Shown: piece by piece, positions 26,059 to 34,007 of the stretch
Layout of the letters: each line of letters starts with the position of its first letter
Numbering within the stretch: the first letter of the stretch is position 1
The notes under the pieces: generated by a model
Database searches by the model: none
What the model was told of the DNA's origin: nothing
What the model saw: the letters and a program-made list of their open reading frames with translations, nothing else
Program-made: the position numbers and the translations under genes
From: Alphaproteobacteria bacterium
GTDB lineage: Bacteria > Pseudomonadota > Alphaproteobacteria > Rhodobacterales > Rhodobacteraceae
Assembly (NCBI GenBank): GCA_030429105.1
Contig: JAUIDE010000041.1
Location: forward strand, 1 to 34,392
DNA length: 34,392 nucleotides
Direction: 5' to 3'

Positions 26059-26748
26059 TCAGAGCCCGAGCGCGCGCCGGATCGTCTCCTCCGCCGCGCG
26101 CCAGTCCTCCACATGATGGTCCGCCGTTTCGGCCCGGCCGACGATGGGGCGGAGCGTCTCGCAGCCGACGAGATGGAGCCGCGCCGCCTCCGCCGCGTGG
26201 CGGGCGACGCTGGCGTGCTGGTCCGCGCTGTCGTCCACGAAGGCGACGGGGGCCGCCGCCCGGTCCGCCAGCCAGCGGAGCGCGCGGCCCTTGCCGCCCT
26301 CGTTCATCACCACCGGGTAGTCCATGCCGAGCCCGGCGAGATTGGCGACGCGGCAGGCGCGGACCTTCGCGGGCGCGTTGGTGACGACGACGACCTGCGC
26401 CTCGCGCGAGAGGCGGGCGAGCGTCTCCGCCGCGCCGTCCACCGCGGGCTGGCGGCGCGTCTCCGCCTCGATGAAGTCCCACACGAGGGGCTGGATCTCC
26501 GCCCGCGTCAGCGCCTCGCCGCGCGGGCCGCGGATCGCCGTGTCGAGCCGGTATTCGGTGAGGCGGAAGGCGTAGCCGAGCGATTCGAGCCAGGCGCCGA
26601 AATGCCGGGCGAAATGCACCAGCACCTCGTCCGCATCCACGGCGAGGAGCGGGCGCCCGGGCTCTACCGCCGCCGCCTCCAGCTCCTCCGCCACACGGCG
26701 CGGAATTTCATCGAGATCGTTCGCGAACCAGTTCGCCTGGCGGGTCAT
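26059..26748 (-). CDS. HAD-family phosphatase-like protein
   Basis: A 229-residue protein with HAD motifs: LLAVDADEVLVHFA (motif I, Asp-x-Asp), QVVVVTNAPAKVRA (motif II, Thr-Asn), the NEGGKGRALRWLA lysine region (motif III), and VAFVDDSADQHASV (motif IV). The cap looks helical and of type I. The substrate is unknown; small phosphomonoesters are typical of this group. Only one base separates its start from the stop of the DUF3572 gene, so the two are likely coupled. dnaG follows after 59 bases and all four genes to rpoD could form one operon. Confidence 0.83.
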   Translation of the reverse strand: MTRQANWFANDLDEIPRRVAEELEAAAVEPGRPLLAVDADEVLVHFARHFGAWLESLGYAFRLTEYRLDTAIRGPRGEALTRAEIQPLVWDFIEAETRRQPAVDGAAETLARLSREAQVVVVTNAPAKVRACRVANLAGLGMDYPVVMNEGGKGRALRWLADRAAAPVAFVDDSADQHASVARHAAEAARLHLVGCETLRPIVGRAETADHHVEDWRAAEETIRRALGL

Positions 26749-26749
26749 C

Positions 26750-27028
26750 TCATGTCCAATCGTGAACGTCGCCGCCCGGCAGCGCGGCGCGGGCGCGCAT
26801 CGGGGCGTCGGGCCTGAGCCCCTCGGCGGCGGCGAAGTCGAGGAGGGCGGGCTCGTCCGCCAGCAGGAAATCGAGCACGAATCCGAGGAATTCCGGGTCC
26901 CCCGCGCGGGCGGCGATGTCGGACGCGGAGGCGCCGCTCGCGGCGAGGAAGGCGCCGGAGAGCCGCTCCTCCCCCGCGATCCAGCCGAGCGCGCGCAGCG
27001 CCAGCGCCTCCGCCGCCTCGGCCTTCAC
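26750..27028 (-). CDS. DUF3572 family protein
   Basis: A 92-residue protein of a small conserved alphaproteobacterial family with no known function. It reads VKAEAAEALALRALGWIAGE at the start, then LSGAFLAASGASASDIAARAGDPEFLGFVLDFLLADE, and ends PMRARAALPGGDVHDWT; the final ALPGG..HDW segment is a family hallmark. The GTG at 27028 is chosen because GGAGCGATC lies directly before it and the known family begins there. No signal peptide or membrane span is visible. It is coupled to the HAD gene and divergent from the divK-like gene. Confidence 0.85.
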   Translation of the reverse strand: MKAEAAEALALRALGWIAGEERLSGAFLAASGASASDIAARAGDPEFLGFVLDFLLADEPALLDFAAAEGLRPDAPMRARAALPGGDVHDWT

Positions 27029-27142
27029 GATCGCTCCATTTCGCTCGATATTTCCGCGTTCCGCAAAGGTTTCGTTAAGGGTTCCGCCGGTAAAACGCAG
27101 GCGAACGGGGCCGGGGGCGGCGCCGGGCGGCGGAGGCGGCGG
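27029..27142. promoter_or_regulatory. Divergent promoter region between DUF3572 and divK-like genes
   Basis: An AT-richer stretch from about 27040 to 27095 (including TTCGTTAAGGGTTCC) stands out. It should hold promoters of both the minus-strand DUF3572-rpoD cluster and the plus-strand regulators. A lone TTAA is present, but not the paired spacing needed for a CtrA box. Confidence 0.4.
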
Positions 27143-27520
27143 ATGCGGAAAAAGGTTCTCATCGTGGAGGACAATGACCTCAATCTCCGGCTTTTCAACG
27201 ACGTTCTCGCCGCGGAAGGTTACGAAACGCTGACCGCGACGGGGGAGGAGGACGTGCCGGCCATGGCGCGCAGCGCGCGGCCGGACCTCATCCTGATGGA
27301 CATGCGCCATCGCGGCGGAGACGGGGTGGAGACGACGCGCCGGCTGAAGCGGGACGGCGAAACGAGCGGCATTCCCGTCATCGCGGTGACGGGCTGCGCG
27401 CTTGCGGGGGACGAGGCGCGCTTTCGCGCCGAGGGTTGCGCGGATTATCTCGTAAAGCCGGTCTCTCTCGTGCATTTTCTGGGCTCGGTGCGGCGGCATC
27501 TCGGCGAAGGCGCGGTTTGA
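27143..27520 (+). CDS. divK: Single-domain response regulator, DivK-like
   Basis: A 125-residue receiver-only protein. The phosphoacceptor Asp53 sits in LILMDMR, with the acidic pair in VLIVEDNDLN (Glu9/Asp10), Thr83 in IAVTG and Lys105 in YLVKPVS, so all active-site positions are kept. DivK relays signals from the DivJ/PleC kinases to control cell-cycle and polar development in alphaproteobacteria. Sequence and the adjacent PleD-like gene point to this role; the exact output is inferred. The insert MRHRGGDGVETTRR replaces the more usual QLPEVSGLEVTR. It is read from the ATG after a GGCGGCGGATGCG stretch with GGAGG just upstream. Confidence 0.86.
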   Translation: MRKKVLIVEDNDLNLRLFNDVLAAEGYETLTATGEEDVPAMARSARPDLILMDMRHRGGDGVETTRRLKRDGETSGIPVIAVTGCALAGDEARFRAEGCADYLVKPVSLVHFLGSVRRHLGEGAV

Positions 27521-27549
27521 GCGACGGGTGAAAGGATCGGGGACGGGCG

Positions 27550-28893
27550 ATGGCCGGACGCGTATCGATCGTGGAGCCTGACGACGCGCGGCGCGCGGCG
27601 ATCTCGGCCGCGCTCTCGGTCGCCTATATCGAGGAGGCGGAGCCGGGCGGCCCCGCCGATCTCGTCATCGCAGACGAAAGCGCCGGGGAGAGCCCGGCGG
27701 CGCTGAAGGCCCGGCATGGCGGAGCGCCCGTGCTCCTGATCGGCCCGGCGGGCCATGCGGCGCGCGCCTTCGCGGAGGGGGCGGACGATTTCCTGATCCG
27801 GCCGGCGGAGCCGCGCCTCCTTCTCGCCCGCGCGCGGCGGCTCATGCGCCGCCGCGCTTCGGAGGTGGAGCTCGCCCTGCGCGCCGCGACGGCGCGGGAG
27901 CTCGGCGTCGAACCCGAGGCGCGGGAGGCGGCGGCGCCGCCGCGGCTCCTCCTCGTCGCGCCGAAGGGGCCGGAGGCGGAGGCGCTCCGCGCCGCGCTCG
28001 CCGCGCTTTCGGGCGGGGAGGCGCGGCTCGCCCCCGGCGGCTTCGCCGCGCTCCGCGCGGCGGAGACGGACCCGCCGGACGCCGTGATCGTCGCCGACGG
28101 GCTGGAGCGGCTTTCCGCCGGCGGCTTCGCCGAGGGGGAGGACGCGATCGGCCTCATCGCCGCGCTCCGCGCGCGGGGCGAGGCGGGGCGGAGCGCCATC
28201 GTCCATCTCTGCGACGCGGGCGCCGCGCACCGCGCCGCGGCGGCCCTCGCCGCCGGGGCGGACGAGAGCGCGCCGGGCGCGGAGGGCTCCGCCGAGGAGA
28301 TGGCCGCGCGGCTTCTGGCCGAGCTCGACGCGCGGCGCCGCCTCTCCGCGCTCCGCGACGGGGTGGAGGCCGGGCTCCGCGCCGCGGCGGAGGATTCGCT
28401 GACCGACCCGCTCACCGGGCTTCGCAACCGGCGGTATTTCGACCGGCACGCCAGCCGCCTCGCGACCCGCGCGGCGGAGACGAACGGGCGGCTTTCGCTG
28501 CTCCTCTTCGATCTCGACCGGTTCAAGGCGGTGAACGACAGCCTCGGCCACGATGCGGGCGACGCCGTACTGCGCGCCTTCGCGGAGCGGCTCCGGCTGG
28601 CGGTGCGGGGGGCGGACCTCGTGGCGCGGATCGGCGGGGAGGAATTCGCCGCGATCCTCGTCGGGGCCGGCGCGGCGGAGGCCAGCGCCGTCGCCGAGCG
28701 GGTGCGCGCCGCTGTGGCGCGCGCGCCGGTGCCGGCGCCGGGCGGGTGCCAGATCGCGCTCACCGTCTCGGTCGGCGTCGCCGCGTTTCAGGCGGGGGCG
28801 GCGGGCGAGATCGCCGCGCTGCTTCGCCAGGCGGACGAGGCGCTGCGCGCCGCCAAGCGCGGCGGGCGGGACCGGGTGGAGTTCGCGGGGTAG
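27550..28893 (+). CDS. pleD: PleD-like diguanylate cyclase with degenerate receiver domains
   Basis: A 447-residue protein with order REC-REC-like-GGDEF, as in PleD. The C-terminal cyclase is complete: LTDPLTGLRNRRYF, FDLDRFKAVND, GGEEF at 362-366 (active site) and the inhibitory RxxD site RGAD at 353-356, five residues ahead of it. It should make cyclic di-GMP and be product-inhibited. The first receiver keeps Asp42 (VIADES), but the conserved Lys of FLxKP is Arg84 (FLIRP), and the second receiver (near 131-260) is poorly preserved, so phosphorylation control may be weak. It lies 29 bases after divK. Confidence 0.85.
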   Translation: MAGRVSIVEPDDARRAAISAALSVAYIEEAEPGGPADLVIADESAGESPAALKARHGGAPVLLIGPAGHAARAFAEGADDFLIRPAEPRLLLARARRLMRRRASEVELALRAATARELGVEPEAREAAAPPRLLLVAPKGPEAEALRAALAALSGGEARLAPGGFAALRAAETDPPDAVIVADGLERLSAGGFAEGEDAIGLIAALRARGEAGRSAIVHLCDAGAAHRAAAALAAGADESAPGAEGSAEEMAARLLAELDARRRLSALRDGVEAGLRAAAEDSLTDPLTGLRNRRYFDRHASRLATRAAETNGRLSLLLFDLDRFKAVNDSLGHDAGDAVLRAFAERLRLAVRGADLVARIGGEEFAAILVGAGAAEASAVAERVRAAVARAPVPAPGGCQIALTVSVGVAAFQAGAAGEIAALLRQADEALRAAKRGGRDRVEFAG

Positions 28894-29307
28894 GGGCCGC
28901 GCGGAGGCGTCATCCGCGCCGAACGGCTTTGGCGAGGCCGAAGCGCCATGGACGTCTTCGGACGCTGCGGCGAGGGCCGATCCGACGGAGACACGGCGTG
29001 TTCCGGCAAGGCCGGCCGACGTGCGAACGGAGCGCGGAGGGTCGCGGCCTCCCTCGGGGGGCCGCCTCGGGCCGATTGGTCGAAGCGGTTTATGGCGTCA
29101 TGAACTCGGACGATTGCACGGCTTGCGCGGTTGCTATGCGGCCTCCCATGCGGGAGGGAGGCCGCGGCCCGGGCTTGTCGCCCGGGCCGGGGGTTGTGGG
29201 GGAGCGCGGCGCTTCCGCCCGGCCGGGTCAAGCAGGCCGGAGCCTGCGTCGGCGCCGGGAGAGCGCCGATTTCGCTTCTTGCCGCAGGTTCTTCCGCGCC
29301 CGCCCGC
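28894..29307. other. Convergent intergenic region holding repeat copy B
   Basis: About 410 bases between the PleD-like gene and the Metal_resist-like gene, which face each other. No gene is seen. Most of it (about 29003-29240) is the second copy of the hairpin-rich repeat. Confidence 0.7.
29003..29240. repeat. Hairpin-rich dispersed repeat, copy B
   Basis: It matches 18666-18910 in reverse orientation. Both stems of copy A are kept: a 10-bp stem (29138-29147 with 29156-29165) and a perfect 9-bp stem (29166-29174 with 29180-29188), while loop sequences differ. A further conserved block at 29020-29105 matches copy A with only scattered changes. It sits in a convergent gap. Confidence 0.85.
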
Positions 29308-29787
29308 CTACCGCCCGCGCTCCTTCCGCTCCGCCAGATGCGCCGCCATCGCCGCGGAGAGCCGGGCGCGCTCCGCCTCCGTCAGCAGCATCAGCGCCTC
29401 GACCATCGCCGCGTTGCGCGCGGCGTGGGCCGCCGCGCGGCGCTCCATCTCTTCCGTGAGCATGGCCGACATGGCCGCGGCGTCGAACTGCGCCTCCCCG
29501 ACGCGCCGGGCGACCTCCTCCCAGCGCCGGACCGAAGCCTCGCGCCAGCTTTCGCCGCGCGCCCCCTCCATCAGCGCGCGCACCGTCTCGCGCCGGTCCT
29601 CCCCGGCGGCCTCGACGATCTGCCGCGAAAGCTGGAAGCTGGAGACCCTTGGCCCGTCCTTCTCCCCCCCGGACTTCATGAAGGCGCCGGCGGCGAGGCC
29701 GAGCAGGAGGCAGTTGAGGACGAGCGAGGCGACGAGCGCGCGCCGCGCCGCCTTCGGCCCGAGGCCGAGGATGCGCCCCTCCGCCAT
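29308..29787 (-). CDS. Periplasmic Metal_resist/CpxP-like protein
   Basis: A 159-residue protein with one hydrophobic N-terminal segment (about residues 18-37, ARRALVASLVLNCLLLGLAA) that could be an uncleaved anchor or signal. A long helical, charged periplasmic part (REASVRRWEEVARRVGEAQF; ERRAAAHAARNAAMVEALML) is typical of the heavy-metal-sensor/CpxP-like fold. No clear metal site (such as a His/Cys cluster) is obvious. The ATG at 29787 overlaps the stop of the upstream membrane-protein gene (TGATG); a GTG three bases upstream is also possible. It is the last gene of the sigma-factor unit and likely provides sensing or feedback to it. Confidence 0.78.
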   Translation of the reverse strand: MAEGRILGLGPKAARRALVASLVLNCLLLGLAAGAFMKSGGEKDGPRVSSFQLSRQIVEAAGEDRRETVRALMEGARGESWREASVRRWEEVARRVGEAQFDAAAMSAMLTEEMERRAAAHAARNAAMVEALMLLTEAERARLSAAMAAHLAERKERGR

Positions 29788-30197
29788 CACCAGCCCTCCG
29801 GGACGTCGCCGAAGGCGATGAGGGCGCCGGAGAGCGGATCGTCGTCATAGGCGACGGTCTCTCCGCCCTGGTCCAGCAGCGCGTCCGCCGCGCCGGCGAT
29901 CATCGCGGTCTGCCCGAGCCAGAGCCCGACGAGCGCCGCCGCCGCGCAGGCCGCCGCGGGGCGGAGCGCGGGCAGGGCGGCGAGGAGCCGCGCGAGCGCG
30001 CCGGGCCGCTTCGAGCGCCGCGGCTGCGGCGAGGGCCGTTCGCGCGCGGCGGCGACCTCCGCCGCATCCGCCATGATCCGCTCGAGAAGCCGTTCCGGCG
30101 CCGGGCCGGGCGGGGCCTCCCGCGCCGCGGCCAGCGCAGCGTCGAGCGGCGCCTCCCAGTCGGCCCGCCCGGGGCCCATGTCGCGATCCTTCGTCAT
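29787..30197 (-). CDS. Single-span membrane protein in a sigma-factor operon (possible anti-sigma factor)
   Basis: A 136-residue protein with a hydrophilic N-terminal half (about 75 residues) rich in Ala, Arg and Pro, one membrane span at about 80-103 (PALRPAAACAAAALVGLWLG), and a short acidic periplasmic tail (ETVAYDDDPLSGALIAFGD). This is the layout of membrane anti-sigma factors, but I do not see the ASD or zinc anti-sigma signature. The start overlaps the sigma-factor stop (ATGA, 30194-30197). It likely couples sigma-factor activity to the periplasm, though this is inferred from position. Confidence 0.7.
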   Translation of the reverse strand: MTKDRDMGPGRADWEAPLDAALAAAREAPPGPAPERLLERIMADAAEVAAARERPSPQPRRSKRPGALARLLAALPALRPAAACAAAALVGLWLGQTAMIAGAADALLDQGGETVAYDDDPLSGALIAFGDVPEGW

Positions 30198-30802
30198 TTT
30201 CCCACCTTTCCGCCCGCGCCCGCCCTCTCGATCCCCGCCGACCAGGCGGCGAGGTCGCGGGCCAGCGCCCGCCGCCCGCGCGCGAGGAGGCTTTCGACCG
30301 CCTCCACGCTCACGTCCAGCGCCGCCGCGATCTCGGGGTTGCCGAGATCCTCGAAATGCCGGAGCGCGACCGCCGCCCGCTGCCGCTCCGGCAGCCGCGC
30401 CATCGCGGCGGAGACGGCCGCCGCCGCATCCCCCGCCTCGAGCCGGGCGAGGGCGCCGGGCGCCGGGTCCGCCGGCTCCGCGATGTCGTCAAGCGCCGGG
30501 CCGCTCCTCCGGCGCTTGCGGAGACGGTCGATGCAGAGATTGGTCGCCACCCGGTGCAGCCAGGTGGAGAGCTTCGCCTCCCCCGCCCGCCAGTCCGGCG
30601 CGATCCGCCAGAGCCGCATCATCGCCTCCTGCGCCACATCCTCCGCCTCCGCCGCATCGTTCAGCATCCGCCGCGCCAGCGCGAAGACGGCGGGCGTAAG
30701 CCGCAGCGTGAGGGCGTGCGCCGCCAGCCGGTCCCCGGCGGCGAAGCGCGCCAGAAGCGCCTCGTCGGTCTCTTCGGTCAGGCCGTCGAAAGACATGCTC
30801 AC
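30194..30802 (-). CDS. ECF-type RNA polymerase sigma factor
   Basis: A 202-residue sigma factor. Region 2 is visible as RRMLNDAAEAEDVAQEAMMRLW with LSTWLHRVATNLCIDRLRKR, the classical ECF core. Region 4 shows LPERQRAAVALRHFEDLGNP followed by EIAAALDVSVEAVESLLARGRRAL as helix-turn-helix. The GTG at 30802 has GAAGG six bases before it; an ATG two codons in (30796) is also plausible. It overlaps the following membrane-protein gene and would drive its own three-gene unit, as most ECF factors do. Confidence 0.92.
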   Translation of the reverse strand: MSMSFDGLTEETDEALLARFAAGDRLAAHALTLRLTPAVFALARRMLNDAAEAEDVAQEAMMRLWRIAPDWRAGEAKLSTWLHRVATNLCIDRLRKRRRSGPALDDIAEPADPAPGALARLEAGDAAAAVSAAMARLPERQRAAVALRHFEDLGNPEIAAALDVSVEAVESLLARGRRALARDLAAWSAGIERAGAGGKVGK

Positions 30803-30834
30803 GCCGCGCCTTCGCCCCCCTCCTGCGCCGCTTG

Positions 30835-31314
30835 TCAGTCCGCGTCGCGCTCGCGCCCGTGTCCGTGTCCATGCCCGTGGCGGGCGGAGAGCGCCTCCTC
30901 CCGCGTGATGCGGCCGTCCCCGTCCGCGTCGACTCGCTCCAGCATGGCGCCGTGGCGGCCCTCGCGGCGGGCCTCGATCTCCGCCCGATCAAGGGCGCCG
31001 TCGCCGTTCGCGTCAAGCGCGGCGAAGCGCCGGGCGGCGCGGTCCTCGGCGCGGGCGGCGGCGTGGGCCTTCATCTCCGCCTCGGTCACCTTGCCGTCGC
31101 CGTCCGCGTCGATCGCGGCGAAGCGCGCCTCATGCGCGGCCGCGCGCTCCTCCGCGTCGATCGCGCCGTCTCCGTTCGCGTCCATCCGCTCGAACATCCG
31201 GTCGACCATCGCGGCGCGCCGTTCGGCGCGGTCCCCTCGGCCTTCGGCCGCGACGACGGCCCCCGCGGCGGCCAGCGCCGCGGCGGCGCCGAGATAGAGA
31301 TACATGCGGTTCAT
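30835..31314 (-). CDS. Exported EF-hand calcium-binding protein
   Basis: A 159-residue precursor. The leader MNRMYLYLGAAAALAAAGAV probably directs export. Four EF-hand loops follow: DANGDGAIDAEE, DADGDGKVTEAE, DANGDGALDRAE and DADGDGRITREE, each with the expected Asp/Asn/Gly/Glu pattern. The tail is His-rich (RHGHGHGHGRERD), which could bind other metals. GGAAGG lies a few bases before the ATG at 31314. It is transcribed in the same direction as, and just upstream of, the sigma unit, separated by 32 bases, so it may be co-regulated with it. Confidence 0.9.
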   Translation of the reverse strand: MNRMYLYLGAAAALAAAGAVVAAEGRGDRAERRAAMVDRMFERMDANGDGAIDAEERAAAHEARFAAIDADGDGKVTEAEMKAHAAARAEDRAARRFAALDANGDGALDRAEIEARREGRHGAMLERVDADGDGRITREEALSARHGHGHGHGRERDAD

Positions 31315-31473
31315 GGCCTGTCCTTCCGGTTGCGTCGGGGCGGTTCTTCTCCCCGTGTCGCCCCTCTCACGCGCCGTGGCGGCGGTTCCGTCGCCCGCCT
31401 GTCGTCGCGACATGGCGCCGCAAGACATTCGGCGCAGTCGCCGCGCCGCCCGCGCGGGCGTAAGTCTTGGCCC
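31315..31473. promoter_or_regulatory. Divergent promoter region between EF-hand and DUF983 genes
   Basis: About 160 bases that should hold promoters for both neighbours. No clear -35/-10 pair was chosen by eye. Confidence 0.35.
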
Positions 31474-31887
31474 ATGAGAGACCTGATCGACCGCAGCGAA
31501 CCTGCCCCGCGCCCGCTCGGCCCCGCCCTCGCGAAGGGCTGGCGCCGCCGTTGCCCGCATTGCGGCGGCGGGCATCTCTTCGACGGTTATCTGACGGTGC
31601 GCCCCGCCTGCGACATCTGCGGGGAGGAGCTGCATCACCACCGGGCGGACGACGCGCCGAGCTGGCTCACGATCCTGATCGTCGGGCATCTGGTCGCGCC
31701 GCTGATGATCTCCGCCTATCAGCTGTTCGATCTGCCGATGTGGGCGCATGCCGCGATCTGGCCGGTTCTGGCGCTGACCGGCGTCGTCATCCTCCTGCCA
31801 CGGGTGAAGGGCGGGGTCGTCGCCTTCCAGTGGGCGCACCGGATGCACGGATTCGAGGCGGAGACGAACGCGGCCGCCGCGCGCTGA
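31474..31887 (+). CDS. DUF983 family protein
   Basis: A 137-residue protein. An N-terminal cysteine-rich part (CPHCGGGHLFDGYLTVRPAC followed by DICG) holds two C-x2-C pairs, likely a zinc-binding module. About two hydrophobic spans follow (WLTILIVGHLVAPLMISAYQ and IWPVLALTGVVILLP). This matches the DUF983 family, small membrane-linked proteins common in alphaproteobacteria without known function. The NUDIX gene follows after about 67 bases. Confidence 0.86.
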   Translation: MRDLIDRSEPAPRPLGPALAKGWRRRCPHCGGGHLFDGYLTVRPACDICGEELHHHRADDAPSWLTILIVGHLVAPLMISAYQLFDLPMWAHAAIWPVLALTGVVILLPRVKGGVVAFQWAHRMHGFEAETNAAAAR

Positions 31888-31954
31888 ACGCGGGGCGGAT
31901 GCGCCCGCATTCGCGGCGCTGGACAGGGCGCCCCCCGCGCGATGTATATCGCGC

Positions 31955-32644
31955 ATGACCGAGATCCTCATACCCCGCCACGCCGCCACGCTCGTCCTCA
32001 TCCGCCGCGACCTTCCCGAGCCGCGGGTGCTGATGGGCCAGCGCGGGGCCGGCGCCGCCTTCATGCCCTCGAAATTCGTCTTTCCCGGCGGCGCGGTGGA
32101 CGATGCGGACCGCGCTCTCGCGCCCCGCTTCGCCGTGAACGAGGAGGATGCGCCGCGCCTCCTCGCCCGCGCGGCGGAGGCGGAGGCGAGCCCCGCCGCC
32201 CTCGCCCTCGCCGCGGTGCGGGAGACGTGGGAGGAGACGGGCCTCGCCCTCGGCGCGCCCGACCCGGCGGCGGAGGCGGAGACTGAGGGCGCGCCGGAAG
32301 ACTGGCGCGGCTTCTTCGCCGCGGGCCTCCGCCCGGCGACGGAGCGGCTGCGCTTCATCTTCCGCGCCATCACGCCGCCCGCGCGCACCCGCCGGTTCGA
32401 TGCGCGCTTCTTCCTCGCGGACAGCGCGCTGGTGCATGGCGACCCGGACGATCTCTCCCGCGCCTCCGGCGAGCTTTCCCATCTCCGCTGGCTGACGCTG
32501 GCGGAGGCGCGGGCGCTGGACCTCCCGTTCATCACCGAGGTCGTGCTCGCCGAGGTCGAGGCGCGGCTGCGCGAGCCGGGGGCGGCGCGGCCGACCCCGT
32601 TCTTCCACCATGACGAGGGGCGCTCGTTCCTCGACCATCTCTGA
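31955..32644 (+). CDS. NUDIX hydrolase
   Basis: A 229-residue pyrophosphohydrolase. It starts with RHAATLVLIRRD, then FVFPGGAVDDAD, and the NUDIX box proper is AVRETWEETGLAL (R-E-x2-E-E-x-G), preceded by an inserted acidic/alanine loop rather than the tight canonical 23-residue box. It resembles the longer NUDT7/NUDT19-like bacterial enzymes, often acting on CoA or nucleotide-diphosphate compounds, though the substrate is not clear. Its stop overlaps the MFS start by one base (TGATG). Confidence 0.85.
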   Translation: MTEILIPRHAATLVLIRRDLPEPRVLMGQRGAGAAFMPSKFVFPGGAVDDADRALAPRFAVNEEDAPRLLARAAEAEASPAALALAAVRETWEETGLALGAPDPAAEAETEGAPEDWRGFFAAGLRPATERLRFIFRAITPPARTRRFDARFFLADSALVHGDPDDLSRASGELSHLRWLTLAEARALDLPFITEVVLAEVEARLREPGAARPTPFFHHDEGRSFLDHL

Positions 32645-33822
32645 TGGCCGCGGTCGCGGAGGGCGCCGCCGCGGCGGCGGGGCGGATGCGCGGCATGGTC
32701 GCGGCCATCGCCGCGATCTCGATCTTCGCCTTCTCGCTCTCGCTCTCGATCCCGCTCTTCTCGATCCTGCTGGAGCGGATGGGGGCGAGCGGCTTCATGA
32801 TCGGCCTTTCCGGCGCCTCGGCGGCGGTGGCGATCCTGATGGGCGGGCCGCTCCTGCCGATGGCGCTCCGCTTCGTCTCGCTGCCTTTCCTGATGGTCGC
32901 GGCCTGCCTCGGCATGGCGGGCTTGCTGCTCGTCTTCCCGCTCTTCCCCGATCCCTGGACGTGGATCGCGCTCCGCTTCGTCTTCGGCTTCGGCGCCGCC
33001 GCGCTCTTCTTCGCCTCGGAGCTCTGGATCATCTCCGCCGCGCCGCCGGCCAAGCGCGGCCTCGCGATCGGGATCTACGGCCTCTTCCTCTCGCTCGGCT
33101 TCCTAGCCGGCCCCGCGCTCCTGAAGCTGATCGGGACGGAGGGCTGGGCGCCCTTCCTCTCCGGCGCCGCGATCTGCCTCGTTGCGATCCCGCCCGTGCT
33201 CCTCGCCTGGGGGGACAGGCCGGACACGAGCGAATCGGGCGGCGGCGGCGCCTCGCCCTCCGAGGTGATCCGCTTCTTCAGGACGGACCCGGCCGTGCTC
33301 TGGGCCGTCGCCCTTTTCGGGCTGATCGAGACCGGGGCGATGGGGCTCCTCCCCGTCTGGTCGCTCCGGCTCGGGCTCGGGGAGCAGGCGGCGCTCACGC
33401 TCGTCGCGCTCGTCGCGGCGGGGAATGTCCTGATGCAGATCCCGATGGGCTGGATCGGGGACAAGCTGGACCGGCGGCGGCTCCTCGGCTTATGCGCGCT
33501 CTCGGCGGTCGCCGCGGCCTGGGCGGTTCCGGCCCTTTCGGGGACGGAATGGCCGCTCTGGCTCGTCACGGCGTTCTGGGGCGGGCTCGTCGTCGGGCTC
33601 TACACCTTTTCGCTGAACGAACTCGGCTCGCGCTACGAGGGCGCGGCGCTGGCGCGGGGGACGGGGGCGTTCATGTCCGCCTACGGGCTCGGCGCGCTCG
33701 TCTCCCCGCCGCTCCTCGGCTTCGCGCTCGACATGTTCCCGCCGCACGGCCTCTTCTGGATCGTCGCGCTCGCGGGCGCCGCCTATGCGACGATGCTGGC
33801 GCTGAGGCCGCGGCGGCGCTGA
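32644..33822 (+). CDS. MFS transporter
   Basis: A 392-residue protein with about 12 membrane spans. Visible MFS features are GASGFMIGLSGASAAVAILM after span 1-2, the loop GDKLDRRRLLGLC as the second-half version of the conserved motif A, and a symmetric two-half layout. The central loop near residues 195-210 is hydrophilic (DRPDTSESGGGGASPSE). The substrate is unknown; efflux of small molecules is common for this type. It is coupled to the NUDIX gene by the TGATG overlap. Confidence 0.88.
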   Translation: MAAVAEGAAAAAGRMRGMVAAIAAISIFAFSLSLSIPLFSILLERMGASGFMIGLSGASAAVAILMGGPLLPMALRFVSLPFLMVAACLGMAGLLLVFPLFPDPWTWIALRFVFGFGAAALFFASELWIISAAPPAKRGLAIGIYGLFLSLGFLAGPALLKLIGTEGWAPFLSGAAICLVAIPPVLLAWGDRPDTSESGGGGASPSEVIRFFRTDPAVLWAVALFGLIETGAMGLLPVWSLRLGLGEQAALTLVALVAAGNVLMQIPMGWIGDKLDRRRLLGLCALSAVAAAWAVPALSGTEWPLWLVTAFWGGLVVGLYTFSLNELGSRYEGAALARGTGAFMSAYGLGALVSPPLLGFALDMFPPHGLFWIVALAGAAYATMLALRPRRR

Positions 33823-33837
33823 GGGGAGGGGGAGGTG

Positions 33838-33928
33838 AGAGACCGGACGCGACCCGAGCGAATCTCGTTGCGGCTGCTTCCTTCCGGACCTGACCGGGTT
33901 GGCGAGGGGCCCGCCCGCGCCGATCTCT
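33838..33928 (-). ncRNA. ffs: Signal recognition particle RNA (4.5S/small SRP RNA)
   Basis: The minus strand carries the conserved apical core GGTCAGGTCCGGAAGGAAGC followed by AGCCGC, and the side GGGCCCCTCGCC, the standard pattern of alphaproteobacterial SRP RNA. The two ends can pair (AGAGA at the 5' end with TCTCT at the 3' end, flanking UCGG/CCGG), giving a rod of about 91 nucleotides. The RNA binds Ffh and guides membrane-protein insertion. The exact ends are set by pairing and may be off by a few bases. Confidence 0.93.
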
Positions 33929-33935
33929 CCCCCCG

Positions 33936-33964
33936 CATATACGAAAGCGGCCGGCCCGCCGCAA
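33936..33964 (-). promoter_or_regulatory. Sigma-70-type promoter of the SRP RNA
   Basis: Read on the minus strand, TTGCGG (33964-33959) and TATATG (33941-33936) are 17 bases apart, and the predicted RNA start lies about 7-8 bases after the -10. This is a near-consensus housekeeping promoter, the clearest in the window. Confidence 0.75.
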
Positions 33965-34007
33965 GGCGACGGCTCGCCAGCCGGGCGCGCGCGCGGTAGA
34001 GGGGCGC

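Noticed and set aside
27061-27100. Possible CtrA box near the divK-like promoter
   Set aside because: A single TTAA occurs, but the second half-site is not at the required seven-base spacing.
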